64,000 nt of DNA from CAYVUV01 sp964455095 (GTDB lineage Bacteria; Desulfobacterota; Binatia; HRBIN30; CADEER01). This document shows positions 11,796 to 19,605 of the stretch, piece after piece. Location of the stretch: NCBI GenBank assembly GCA_964455095.1, contig CAYVUV010000115.1, positions 1 to 64,000 of the forward strand. Reading direction: 5' to 3'. A program made the translations under genes and the position numbers. The number at the start of each line of letters is the position of its first letter. The stretch's first letter is position 1. The notes under the pieces were generated by a model that was given only the letters and a program-made list of their open reading frames with translations, had not been told where the DNA came from and searched no databases.

Positions 11796-12829
11796 CCGCC
11801 ATGGAACGCCTGCACCCACAGCACGCCGTCGAGGAACTGCGCGTCCCGCAAGACGTCCGTTACAACTGGGAGTACGACTCGACGCGCACCAAGTTGATGC
11901 GGCTCTACGAGAACGCCAAGCGCGATCAGTGGAACTCGACGACGCGCCTCGACTGGTCGATCGACGTCGATCCGCAGTCGGAGCTGGTGCCCGACATGGC
12001 GATCGGCATCTACGGCACCCCGATGTGGGAGAAGCTCTCGGCGCGCGAGATCGAGCGCCTGCGCCACGAGGCGATCACCTGGCAGCTCTGCCAGTTCCTG
12101 CACGGCGAGCAGGGCGCGCTGCTCGCCACCGCGCAGATCGTCGACACGGTGCCGTGGTACGAGGGCAAGCAGTACGGCGCCACGCAGGTCATGGACGAGG
12201 CCCGCCACGTCGAGGTGTACCGCCGCTTCGTGCAGGAGAAGCTCGAGCACGAGTACCCGGTGAACCCCGAGCTGAAGAAACTGCTCGACCTGATCCTCGC
12301 CGACTCGCGCTGGGACATCAAGTTTCTCGGCATGCAGATCATGGTCGAGGGTCTGGCGCTGGCCGCCTTCGGCACCATGCGCGACACCACCACCAACCCG
12401 CTGCTGCGCGACCTCACCGCCGCGGTGATGGAAGACGAGTCGCGCCACGTCGCCTTCGGCGTGCTGTCGCTGCGCGAGTTCTGCAAGGAGATGAACGAGC
12501 ACGACCGCCGCGAGCGCGAGGACTTCGTCTACGAAGCCGCCGTCCTCATGCGCGACCGGCTGGTCAACCGCGAGGTCTGGCAGACGATGGGACTGGACGC
12601 CGACGAGTGCGTCGCCATCTCCCTCGCGTCGCCCCTCGCGCAGGAGTTCCGCCGCCGGCTGTTCTCGAAGATCGTCCCCAACGTGAAGAGCCTCGGCCTC
12701 CTTTCCGACCGACAGCGCGCGCGCTTCGCCGCCCTCGGCATCCTCGAGTTCGAGCACGAGACGACGTCGGACGTCGACCAGGCGATCGAAGAAGAGAAGC
12801 GCGGTCAGGACAGCCAGGTCGCCGCCTGA
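11792..12829 (+). CDS. Ferritin-like di-iron oxidase/oxygenase
   Basis: This 345-residue ferritin-like helical-bundle protein carries two complete di-iron half-sites, E106 with E136-x-x-H139 (MDEARH) and E186 with E216-x-x-H219 (EDESRH). The Glu-to-Glu distance is 30 residues in both halves. The pattern fits the ribonucleotide-reductase-R2/AurF-like superfamily, enzymes that activate O2 for hydroxylation, desaturation or N-oxygenation. A ribosome binding site GGGAGG (11777-11782) precedes ATG 11792, which overlaps the TetR stop by 4 bases. The substrate is not predictable; regulation by a TetR and nearby P450s suggest a hydrophobic or toxic compound. Confidence 0.75.
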   Translation: MTAMERLHPQHAVEELRVPQDVRYNWEYDSTRTKLMRLYENAKRDQWNSTTRLDWSIDVDPQSELVPDMAIGIYGTPMWEKLSAREIERLRHEAITWQLCQFLHGEQGALLATAQIVDTVPWYEGKQYGATQVMDEARHVEVYRRFVQEKLEHEYPVNPELKKLLDLILADSRWDIKFLGMQIMVEGLALAAFGTMRDTTTNPLLRDLTAAVMEDESRHVAFGVLSLREFCKEMNEHDRREREDFVYEAAVLMRDRLVNREVWQTMGLDADECVAISLASPLAQEFRRRLFSKIVPNVKSLGLLSDRQRARFAALGILEFEHETTSDVDQAIEEEKRGQDSQVAA

Positions 12830-12843
12830 ACTGATCCCCAGTA

Positions 12844-12914
12844 GGACAGGCCCCCCCGCCTGTCCCGCAACGGGCGCCCCTGCCGACCCCTCCCCCCCGA
12901 CAGGCAGGGGCGCC
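12844..12914. repeat. GC-rich nested inverted repeats, possible terminator
   Basis: GGACAGGC (12844-12851) pairs with GCCTGTCC (12858-12865), and GGCGCCCCTGCC (12873-12884) pairs perfectly with GGCAGGGGCGCC (12903-12914). They lie just after the di-iron gene stop at 12829. They could act as a transcription stop for the TetR operon or be a dispersed intergenic repeat. No T-run follows. Confidence 0.5.
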
Positions 12915-12934
12915 TGTCCCCCCCACGCGCAAAA

Positions 12935-12961
12935 GGAACAACTGTTCCGCGATTGGTTACG
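12935..12961 (+). promoter_or_regulatory. Putative ECF-sigma-type promoter (second copy)
   Basis: GGAAC (12935-12939), 16 bases, then GTTACG (12956-12961), 26 bases before the TTG start at 12988. The boxes and spacing are identical to 4426-4452 although the inner bases differ by compensating small changes. The first part again forms GAACA-AC-TGTTC. Confidence 0.5.
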
Positions 12962-12987
12962 CCCCGCCTTCAAATGGGGGTGTAGCC

Positions 12988-13389
12988 TTGGACGACGCAG
13001 GGGAAATCGCCGGGGAGTCGGACTGTCAAATCATCCGCCGCGAGGGGGAGTACTGGACGATCGTCTTCGGCGGCGTGACGTGCCGGCTCCGCGACGGGCG
13101 CGGGCTGCACCATCTGGCGCTGCTGCTCACGCATCCCGGCGCGCGGGTCTCCGCTCTAGCACTGGAACGCAGCAATGGTGACAGCCGGCAGTTGGATCAA
13201 GCGCCCGTAGCGCCCCACGACGCGCGCGAACGCGCCCGCGTCAATGTCACCCGGGCGATCACGACGGTGCTCAAGCGGCTGGACACCCACCATCCCGCCC
13301 TCGCCCGCCATCTCCGCGCCACCATCAAAACCGGCGCGTTCTGCAGCTACACGCCGGACGAGCGCCATCCGACGCGCTGGACCCGGTGA
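12988..13389 (+). CDS. Orphan C-terminal output module related to the two AAA regulators
   Basis: This 133-residue protein corresponds only to the ends of the two giant regulators. Residues about 17-50 (EYWTIVFGGVTCRLRDGRGL, then HHLALLLTHPGARVS) match their winged-helix-like segment. Residues about 75-130 (ERARVNVTRAITTVLKRL, then TGAFCSYTPDE) match their terminal domain. The coiled coil, ATPase and TPR parts are missing. The start is TTG 12988; no in-frame ATG precedes the homologous region. It has its own ECF-like promoter. It may be a stand-alone DNA-binding protein sharing operators with the giant regulators, or a competitor. It could also be a decayed remnant, but the conserved residues argue against this. 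Confidence 0.6.
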   Translation: MDDAGEIAGESDCQIIRREGEYWTIVFGGVTCRLRDGRGLHHLALLLTHPGARVSALALERSNGDSRQLDQAPVAPHDARERARVNVTRAITTVLKRLDTHHPALARHLRATIKTGAFCSYTPDERHPTRWTR

Positions 13390-13425
13390 TGGGGGGGGGT
13401 GGCGCAGGGGATTGTCGCCCTCAAC

Positions 13426-13454
13426 TTGTTGCTCCGTAGCGGCGGGTGTAGATG
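13426..13454 (+). promoter_or_regulatory. Putative leaderless promoter of the small-ORF/nucleotidyltransferase module
   Basis: TTGTTG (13426-13431), 17 bases, TAGATG (13449-13454), then six bases and ATG 13461. No ribosome binding site is seen. Confidence 0.35.
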
Positions 13455-13460
13455 GAACAC

Positions 13461-13676
13461 ATGCGGAACCGCTCAGACTGGCCGCCCCTGCAACCTCCGC
13501 CGTCATGGCGGACGCGATCCGTCACCGAGCGCGATCGCGGGATCATCGCAGCATGCCGCACCGCTATGCAGCTTCTGCAGGGAATGCCCGATCGCGCCGC
13601 CCGCTTGGCGCGGGTTGACCCGGTTCCACCATCGACGCGCGCACACTTGCGCCGGCTCGCCGCGCGCAATGGCTGA
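13461..13676 (+). CDS. Small protein preceding nucleotidyltransferase (putative partner)
   Basis: This is a 71-residue protein of unknown family. Its body (TERDRGIIAACRTAMQLLQG, then a short Arg/Pro-rich tail ending LRRLAARNG) looks helical and basic. The start at ATG 13461 is supported by a promoter six bases upstream; ATG 13452 is an in-frame alternative. Its stop overlaps the next gene by 8 bases, the layout of a toxin-antitoxin or two-gene module. A second small-ORF/nucleotidyltransferase pair lies at 19366-20164. The protein itself could be a regulator or antitoxin; this is inference from gene order. Confidence 0.5.
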   Translation: MRNRSDWPPLQPPPSWRTRSVTERDRGIIAACRTAMQLLQGMPDRAARLARVDPVPPSTRAHLRRLAARNG

Positions 13677-14250
13677 GCCGGAAAGCGCCGCCGAGCTCGC
13701 CCGCACCCTTGCCGATGCTCTCGAGCAGCATCAGCTTCCCTATGCCATCGGCGGAGCGATCGCGCTCGGATACTACGCCGTCCCGCGTGCCACGGTTGAC
13801 GTCGACGTCAATGTCTTCGTCGCGCCAACAACGGAGATCGACCGAGCACTCGCGGTGCTCGTCGCAGTGGGCTTCGTGCCGGACGAACCCCTGCCAGCAC
13901 TGCGCGCACGGGCGGTTGAGGAGGGTCAGTTTCGCGGTATCATCCGCGGGTTGCGCGTCGACGTGTTCGTGCCCGCGATCCCGTACTACCAAGCACTCGC
14001 CCACCGCACGCGCGTTGTCCCACTGCTGGGCCGCCCGGCAACCATTCTTGGTCCCGAAGATCTGGGCGTCCTCAAGATGATGTACTTCCGCCGCAAAGAC
14101 CTCGCGGATGTCGAAGCCCTCGTGCGCGAACAAGGAACGGCGCTCGATCGCCACTTCATTCGTCGAACCTTGGTCGACCTGGTGGGTGCGGACGACGAGC
14201 GCGTGGCGACCTTCGACATGATAGTCCGTGACATCGACGCGGCAGGGTGA
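13669..14250 (+). CDS. Nucleotidyltransferase-fold protein (AbiEii/DUF6036-like)
   Basis: This 193-residue protein has the minimal nucleotidyltransferase signature: YAIGGAIALGYYAVPR followed by TVDVDVNVFV, with the two Asp expected to bind metal. A later region (GPEDLGVLKMMYFRRKDLAD, then VEALV) resembles the C-terminal helices of AbiEii/DUF6036 proteins. Members act as nucleotide- or tRNA-modifying toxins or as resistance enzymes. ATG 13669 overlaps the upstream small ORF by 8 bases. A toxin role is plausible but unproven; it could equally be an orphan nucleotidyltransferase. Confidence 0.7.
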   Translation: MAEPESAAELARTLADALEQHQLPYAIGGAIALGYYAVPRATVDVDVNVFVAPTTEIDRALAVLVAVGFVPDEPLPALRARAVEEGQFRGIIRGLRVDVFVPAIPYYQALAHRTRVVPLLGRPATILGPEDLGVLKMMYFRRKDLADVEALVREQGTALDRHFIRRTLVDLVGADDERVATFDMIVRDIDAAG

Positions 14251-14259
14251 AAGCGCCGG

Positions 14260-16278
14260 CTACTCGTCCTCGTCTTCGAACAGCGGGTCGGCGTCGAGCG
14301 GCCAGAGCGGGCGCAGGATGCGCAGCCGCGCCGCCATGGAGGCCACTCGCATGGCCTGGACCGGTTCGGTCGCCAGGTTGTTGAGCTCGAGCGGGTCGTT
14401 GACCAGATCGTAGAGCTCGAGCTCGAAGCCCGTCATCGGGTTGCCTGGATCGGTGGGCAGCTCGGTGTACTTCCAGTCGTGCTCGCGCACCGACGCCCAG
14501 ACGTGGTTGCTCGGCCAGCCCTCGGTGAGGAAGTCGCTGCGCCAGGTCGGCGCCGTTCCGTCCAGCCGGCGCACCAGGCTGACGCCGTCGAAGACCAGCG
14601 CCGGGTCGGGATCGGTCGGCCGCAGCGCCAGCTCGGCGAAGGTCGGGCAGAGATCGATGTTGAGCACCAACTCGTCGTCGACGCGCGGTAGCGGCGCCAG
14701 CTTCGGATAGCGGACGAACATTGGCGAGCGGATCGACTCGTCGTACGGCTTGTTCTTCGCCTTGGTGCGGTGCTCGCCCCAGTGCCAGCCGTTGTCGGCG
14801 AAGTACACCACCAGCGTGTTGTCGGCGACGCCGAGGTCGCGCAGGTGCTGCATGAGGCCGGTGATGCCGTAGGTCGCGCTGCCGCCGATCGCTTCGTCGA
14901 CCGCCTGCAGCATCTCGAGCTGCTTGATGCGCGTGTTGTCGAGGTCGGCCTGCTCGGCCGGCGTCAGCTGGGCGGTGTTCTGCACCCAGGTCGGCTTGTC
15001 GGAGACGTCGGGCTCGTTGTAGCTCGCCGGCCGCCACGGCGGCAGGGCGGCGAACATCCCGTCATGGCGCGGCGCCGGCTCGAACGGACCGTGCGGCGCC
15101 TTGAATGACAGATGGACGAAGAAGGGCTGCCCGAGCGCGACCGAATCGGTGATGAACTGCTTGGCGCGCTCGCGCAGCACGTCGGTCGAGTAGTCCGCGG
15201 CGGTCGAGCCGTACGCCACGGGGACGCCGTTCTCGATCAGGTCGTAGTCGAAGTACTTCGGATTGCGGAACGCGCTCCACACCGTCCAGCCGGGTGGGAC
15301 GTAGGGGGTGCTGGCGTCCGGCCACAGCTGCGGATAGCCGTTCATGTATTTGCCGAAGAAGCCGGTGCGGTAGCCGGCGCTCTGCAGAATGGTGCCGATC
15401 GAGACGGTGTCGACGAAATCGTCGGCGCCGCCCTTCACGCCGGAGTTGGTGTAGACGCCGGTGGTGTGCGCGTATTGGCCGCGCAGGATGCTCGAGCGGC
15501 TCGGACAGCACAGCGGCGTGGTCATGAACGCCTCGACCAGCTCCACGCCGTCGTCTGCCAGCTCGCGGCGCACGCCGGGCATGATGTCCTGCCCCGGCAC
15601 CGGTGAGTGCGTGTCGTCCGTGGTGTCCCAGCGCTGATCGTCGGTGAGGATGAAGAGGATGTTCGGGCGCAGCGGTTGCGGGTCGGGGCCGTTGCGGTCG
15701 ACCCACACCTCGCCGAGCTGGCGCAGGCAGGCGCGCAACGCCGTGACGTCGACCGCGCTGCCGACCGCGCCGATGGCCGCGGCGCACTGCGCGCCGACGC
15801 GCGGCAGGACGATCCCGGTGCCCACATCCTGCGCGACCGTGACGGCGCAGTAGTCCGGCAGCTTGTCGAGGTGCTTGATCGCCTTCGCCTCGGCCTCGGC
15901 CGCCGTTTTGCCGCGCGCCAGGTAGCGCAGCTTGGTGCCGACATAGTGGGCGACCGCCTTGCCGATGCGCTGCTGGCACTTGAGCTGGTCGCGGAGCAGC
16001 CGCGAGTCCACCTCGTCGAGCGCCGCTGCCCCGTAGGCGAGGTCGTTCGCGTCGGCGACCAGGGTATCGGCACAGGCGGGCGACGGGTTGACCGTGCAAC
16101 TCGGGTCGGCACCCGAGCGCAGCGCCTTGTAGTCGCAGCGCATCGCCTGGCGCACGCTGCGCTTGACCGCGCTCGCGTCGTTCGGCGCGACGCAACCGCC
16201 CTGCGCGCCCTCGGGCAGCGCGGCGCCGACCAGAGCGGCACAGACCACCAACAAGCTAGCTCGCAGATATCGGGCCAT
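14260..16278 (-). CDS. Secreted sulfatase with an eight-Cys N-terminal domain
   Basis: This 672-residue exported sulfatase removes sulfate esters. A signal peptide (about residues 1-27) is followed by a domain of about 160 residues with eight Cys (29, 48, 61, 69, 101, 144, 165, 184), which I do not recognise. The sulfatase fold starts at PNILFILTDDQRWD (about 205). It includes the formylglycine motif CCPSR at 257-261, in which Cys257 would be converted to formylglycine, and later metal-binding segments (VVYFADNGWHWGEHR). Start ATG 16278 is preceded by a GGAGGG ribosome binding site. It is divergent from the P450 gene. The substrate could be a sulfated glycan or an aryl sulfate. Confidence 0.88.
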   Translation of the reverse strand: MARYLRASLLVVCAALVGAALPEGAQGGCVAPNDASAVKRSVRQAMRCDYKALRSGADPSCTVNPSPACADTLVADANDLAYGAAALDEVDSRLLRDQLKCQQRIGKAVAHYVGTKLRYLARGKTAAEAEAKAIKHLDKLPDYCAVTVAQDVGTGIVLPRVGAQCAAAIGAVGSAVDVTALRACLRQLGEVWVDRNGPDPQPLRPNILFILTDDQRWDTTDDTHSPVPGQDIMPGVRRELADDGVELVEAFMTTPLCCPSRSSILRGQYAHTTGVYTNSGVKGGADDFVDTVSIGTILQSAGYRTGFFGKYMNGYPQLWPDASTPYVPPGWTVWSAFRNPKYFDYDLIENGVPVAYGSTAADYSTDVLRERAKQFITDSVALGQPFFVHLSFKAPHGPFEPAPRHDGMFAALPPWRPASYNEPDVSDKPTWVQNTAQLTPAEQADLDNTRIKQLEMLQAVDEAIGGSATYGITGLMQHLRDLGVADNTLVVYFADNGWHWGEHRTKAKNKPYDESIRSPMFVRYPKLAPLPRVDDELVLNIDLCPTFAELALRPTDPDPALVFDGVSLVRRLDGTAPTWRSDFLTEGWPSNHVWASVREHDWKYTELPTDPGNPMTGFELELYDLVNDPLELNNLATEPVQAMRVASMAARLRILRPLWPLDADPLFEDEDE

Positions 16279-16403
16279 GATCTCCCTCCCCTTTTTGGCG
16301 GCGCGAGGCCGACCTGAAGACCGGTGCGAGTGCTGTCTGAATAACTCTATCCCTCCGCCTTGAAAAGGAAACCGCGGCAACGCAAGGGGAGCCTTCTCCA
16401 TCC

Positions 16404-16433
16404 TTGTGAACGCGAACCGATCCCCTGTATGAG
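16404..16433 (+). promoter_or_regulatory. Putative leaderless promoter of P450
   Basis: TTGTGA (16404-16409), 18 bases, TATGAG (16428-16433), then six bases to ATG 16440. No ribosome binding site is visible upstream of the gene. Confidence 0.35.
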
Positions 16434-16439
16434 CACCGT

Positions 16440-17627
16440 ATGGGCGGTTCGCTCGACACCGAGCTCATCTACGATCCCGAGGACGAGCGCACGCAGCTCG
16501 ATCCCTACCCGGTCTACCAACGCCTCCGCGATGAGTGTCCGGTCTACCAGCAGACGCGGTTGCGCTTCTGGGCGCTGAGCCGGTTTGAAGACGTGCACGC
16601 GGCGCTCAACGACCACGAGGCGTTCTGTTCCCGGCAAGGCCTGACCTGGGACCCCGGCGCGGCCACGCAGGCCGGTGTGCTGCCGATGATGGTCACCACC
16701 GATCCGCCCGACCACACCAAATTGCGCCGCTTGATCAACCGCGGCCTGACGCCGAAGCGAGTGGCCGACCTCGAACCGGAGGTGCGCACCGGAATCGTCG
16801 AGAGAATCGACGCCCTATCCGCGGCAGGCGGCGGCGATCTGGTGGCCGACGTCGCCGTACCGGTGCCGACGGCAATGGTCGGGCGTTTCCTCGGTGTGCC
16901 GGAGGCCGACCGCGCGCGCTTCCATCACTGGGCGGGCGCGGTCATCGCCGGCACCAGCGGCGCCGCCTTTCACGACGAGCACCACCGCGCCGTGCGCGAG
17001 CTCTACGCCTACTTTCACGCCCTCATCGAGCGCCGCCGACTCGAGCCGACCGACGACCTGATCGGCACGCTGATCGCCGCGGAGATCGATGGCGCGCAGC
17101 TGACCACCGGAGAGATCCTCGGCTTCTGCTTCAACATCGTCGTCGGCGGCATCGAGACGACGACCAACCTCATCGCCAACGGCATGGCGCTATTGGCGGC
17201 ACATCCCGACAGCGCCCGCCGCCTCGCCGCCGAGCCGCGACGGATCCCGCAAGCGATCGAGGAATTCCTGCGCCTGGAGACGCCGGTGGCGGGGCTGTGC
17301 CGCACCACCACGCGCCCCGTCGCGCTGCACGGCGTCACCATCCCGGCCGGCGAGAAGGTGCTGCTCATGTTCGGCGCCGCCAACCGCGACGAGCGCGAGT
17401 TCGCCGACCCCGACCGCCTCGATTTCGAGCGCGGCGCCGAGCGCCATCTCGCCTTCGGCCACGGCGCCCACTACTGCATCGGCGCGGCGCTGGCGCGCCT
17501 GATGGGCCGCGTCGCCTTCGAAGAGCTCACGCAGCGCCTCGAAGACTCACGCGTCGACCCTGCACTTGGCCGCCGCCTGCGCGCCGCCGTCAGCCGCGGC
17601 TGGGAGTCGCTGCCAATCGTCGCGTGA
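16440..17627 (+). CDS. Cytochrome P450
   Basis: This 395-residue soluble bacterial P450 monooxygenase shows the I-helix oxygen-binding motif (VVGGIETTTN), the ExxR motif in EEFLRLE, and the heme-binding loop FGHGAHYCIG with the axial Cys. It needs ferredoxin and reductase partners, which are not in this window. It is divergent from the sulfatase and convergent with the EthA-like monooxygenase, from which it is separated by a strong hairpin. The closest recognisable layout is that of actinobacterial and proteobacterial P450s acting on terpenoids, steroids or fatty acids; the substrate cannot be assigned. Confidence 0.93.
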   Translation: MGGSLDTELIYDPEDERTQLDPYPVYQRLRDECPVYQQTRLRFWALSRFEDVHAALNDHEAFCSRQGLTWDPGAATQAGVLPMMVTTDPPDHTKLRRLINRGLTPKRVADLEPEVRTGIVERIDALSAAGGGDLVADVAVPVPTAMVGRFLGVPEADRARFHHWAGAVIAGTSGAAFHDEHHRAVRELYAYFHALIERRRLEPTDDLIGTLIAAEIDGAQLTTGEILGFCFNIVVGGIETTTNLIANGMALLAAHPDSARRLAAEPRRIPQAIEEFLRLETPVAGLCRTTTRPVALHGVTIPAGEKVLLMFGAANRDEREFADPDRLDFERGAERHLAFGHGAHYCIGAALARLMGRVAFEELTQRLEDSRVDPALGRRLRAAVSRGWESLPIVA

Positions 17628-17646
17628 GGCATTCTCTCCCCTTCGT

Positions 17647-17700
17647 GTCTTCGCGCCTTCGCGTGAGACTCATTTCTGACTCACGCGAAGCCGCGAAGAC
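17647..17700. terminator. Long bidirectional hairpin between convergent genes
   Basis: Arms 17647-17667 and 17680-17700 pair at 20 of 21 positions, with one C/C mismatch and a 12-base loop. The right arm is followed by GCGAAAAAAG and the hairpin sits between the P450 stop (17627) and the EthA-like gene stop (17716). It fits a shared terminator. The TTCGCG-rich arms also resemble dispersed REP-like palindromes. Confidence 0.7.
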
Positions 17701-17715
17701 GCGAAAAAAGACAGA

Positions 17716-19263
17716 CTAACCGGGCAATGCCTGAGGCGAGTCCGCAGCCCGTTCTCGGGCGTCTCGCTCGGGCGGATCGGCTGCCGGCGCGCGTGGCGCG
17801 GGTTTACTGAAGATGAGGGCGCCGTCCTCGAGCGCGCCGAGGCGGATCATCTTCTTGTCGCGCGTGTAGTTCTGCGGGTTGATCCACGGCTCGTGGTCGC
17901 CCTGCTTGGGGAAGCGGTGCATCATGCGCTGCATGTAGCCGGACGTGAACGAGTCGATCCACGGGCGGGCCGGCATGTCGCGGTCGATCTCGCGCAGGCG
18001 CGGCGTCGCCACGCGCGTGCCGGTCGCGTCCATGTGGTTGAGCAGGCGGCAGACGTACTCGGACGTCAGGTCGGCGCGCAGCGTCCACGACGCGTTGATA
18101 TAGCCGAACGTGCAGACCAGGTTCGGCACGTCGGAGTACATCATGCCCTTGTAGGTCCAGGTCTGGGCGAAATCGACCGGCGCGCCGTCGACCGTGAACT
18201 GCATCTCGCCCAGCACGACCAGGTTGAGGCCCGTCGCCGTCACGATGATGTCCGCGTTCAACGTCTTGCCGGACGCGAGCACCAGACCCGTCTCGGTGAA
18301 GCGCTCGATCTGGTCGGTGACGACCGACGCTTTACCCGAGCGGATGGCGACGAACAGGTCGCTGTTCGGCACCAGGCACAGGCGCTGGTCCCACGGATTG
18401 TAGCTCGGCGTGAAGTGCGTCTTGATGTCGTAGTTCGGGCCGAGCTCCTTGCGCACCAGGTCGAGGAGCTTCGCCTTGACCTGTTTGGGATGCGTGCGCG
18501 TGCGGCGGTAGAGCCATTGCTGCATCGCGACGTTCTTCCAGCGCGTGATCGCGTAGGCCCAGTGTTCGGGCAGCACCTTGCGCAGCGTGTTGGCGATGAC
18601 GTCCTTGGCGGGACGCGACACGACATACGTCGGCGAGCGCTGCAGCATGACGATGTGGCCGACGTCTTTCGCCATCGCCGGCACCAGCGTCATCGCCGTC
18701 GCGCCGGAGCCAATCACCACCACCTGCTTGCCCTTGTAGTCCAGGTCCTCCGGCCACTGCTGCGGATGGATGAGGGTCCCCTTGTACCGCTCGATGTCCT
18801 TGAACTCCGGCGTGTAGCCGTGCCGGTAGCTGTAGTACCCGGCGCACATCAGCAGGAGGTTGCAGGTGAAGCGGGCGGTGTCGCCGCTGTCCTTGCGCAG
18901 TGCCTCGACGGACCAGGTGGCGTCCGCGCTCGACCAGGCGGCTTTGGTCGCCAGGTGCTGGTAGCGGATGTGCCGGTCGACGCCGTACTCGGCGGCGGTT
19001 TCCTTCACGTACTCGAGGATCGCGGGGCCGTCGGCGATCGCCTTCGCCTGGCGCCACGGTTTGAAGCGGTAGCCCAGCGTGTGCATGTCGCTGTCCGAAC
19101 GGATGCCCGGATAGCGAAACAAGTCCCAGGTGCCGCCCATGGACGGGCGGCCTTCGAGGATGAGGTAGCTCTTGCCCGGACAGCGCTCGTGCAGGTGAAC
19201 GCCCGCCCCAACGCCGGACAGCCCGGCGCCGACGATGATCACGTCGAAATGTTCTGCGCCCAT
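17716..19263 (-). CDS. FAD-dependent Baeyer-Villiger monooxygenase (EthA-like)
   Basis: This 515-residue class B flavoprotein monooxygenase inserts oxygen next to ketones or oxidises heteroatoms, using NADPH and FAD. The FAD-binding GxGxxG is seen at FDVIIVGAGLSGVG, with GGTWDLFRYPGIRSDSDM typical of the family, and a second Rossmann motif at VVVIGSGATAMT. The fingerprint YKGTLIHPQQWPEDLDY matches the EthA-type form with HPQ.W. The start at ATG 19263 places the FAD motif at the very N-terminus as expected. It ends opposite the P450 across a shared hairpin. The substrate is unknown. Confidence 0.92.
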   Translation of the reverse strand: MGAEHFDVIIVGAGLSGVGAGVHLHERCPGKSYLILEGRPSMGGTWDLFRYPGIRSDSDMHTLGYRFKPWRQAKAIADGPAILEYVKETAAEYGVDRHIRYQHLATKAAWSSADATWSVEALRKDSGDTARFTCNLLLMCAGYYSYRHGYTPEFKDIERYKGTLIHPQQWPEDLDYKGKQVVVIGSGATAMTLVPAMAKDVGHIVMLQRSPTYVVSRPAKDVIANTLRKVLPEHWAYAITRWKNVAMQQWLYRRTRTHPKQVKAKLLDLVRKELGPNYDIKTHFTPSYNPWDQRLCLVPNSDLFVAIRSGKASVVTDQIERFTETGLVLASGKTLNADIIVTATGLNLVVLGEMQFTVDGAPVDFAQTWTYKGMMYSDVPNLVCTFGYINASWTLRADLTSEYVCRLLNHMDATGTRVATPRLREIDRDMPARPWIDSFTSGYMQRMMHRFPKQGDHEPWINPQNYTRDKKMIRLGALEDGALIFSKPAPRAPAADPPERDARERAADSPQALPG

Positions 19264-19353
19264 GTCGAAAGTCCGCTCTCAATGTACCAGCGCCGCCCTC
19301 CGAGCGCTACTTGCGGCGGTGACCGGATCTGTCGGAGCCACGGCCCAGCGTGG

Positions 19354-19359
19354 TAGGCT
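19354..19359 (+). promoter_or_regulatory. Putative -10 box of a leaderless transcript
   Basis: TAGGCT lies exactly six bases before ATG 19366; no clear -35 box is seen at 17-18 bases. It matches the TAGNNT-N6-start layout found at other genes in the window. Confidence 0.35.
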
Positions 19360-19365
19360 GCGCCA

Positions 19366-19605
19366 ATGCAACCGCGCACTCCTTCGCGTGCGGCCAGTGT
19401 CGACGACGCCGAGGCCATCGGTGTCGATCTGCAGCGGCAGCGGTTGCGTGCCATGACCATCCCGGAGCGCCTGGCAGTAGCCGCGCAGCTCTACTGGGCG
19501 GCACGACAGTTCAAGGAGGCAGGGCTGCGCAGCCTGCATCCCGATCTCTCCGACACGGAGATCAAGGCGAGAGTGACGCGAGCCTTCCTCGATGCCCGCG
19601 ACTAA
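19366..19605 (+). CDS. Small helical protein preceding nucleotidyltransferase (putative partner)
   Basis: This 79-residue protein ends in a region (MTIPERLAVAAQLYWAARQF, then EAGLRSLHPDLSDTEIKARV) typical of short proteins encoded directly before nucleotidyltransferases. Such proteins contain an MT.PERL..A..L helix and a ..HPDLS..E...R motif. Function is not established; an antitoxin or subunit role is plausible. The start codon is supported by a -10-like box six bases upstream. The stop overlaps the next gene by 14 bases. Confidence 0.65.
   Translation: MQPRTPSRAASVDDAEAIGVDLQRQRLRAMTIPERLAVAAQLYWAARQFKEAGLRSLHPDLSDTEIKARVTRAFLDARD

Noticed and set aside
14260..19263. A clustered operon of sulfatase, P450 and Baeyer-Villiger monooxygenase
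   Set aside because: The genes point in different directions and are separated by a divergent region and a strong hairpin, so they are not one transcript.
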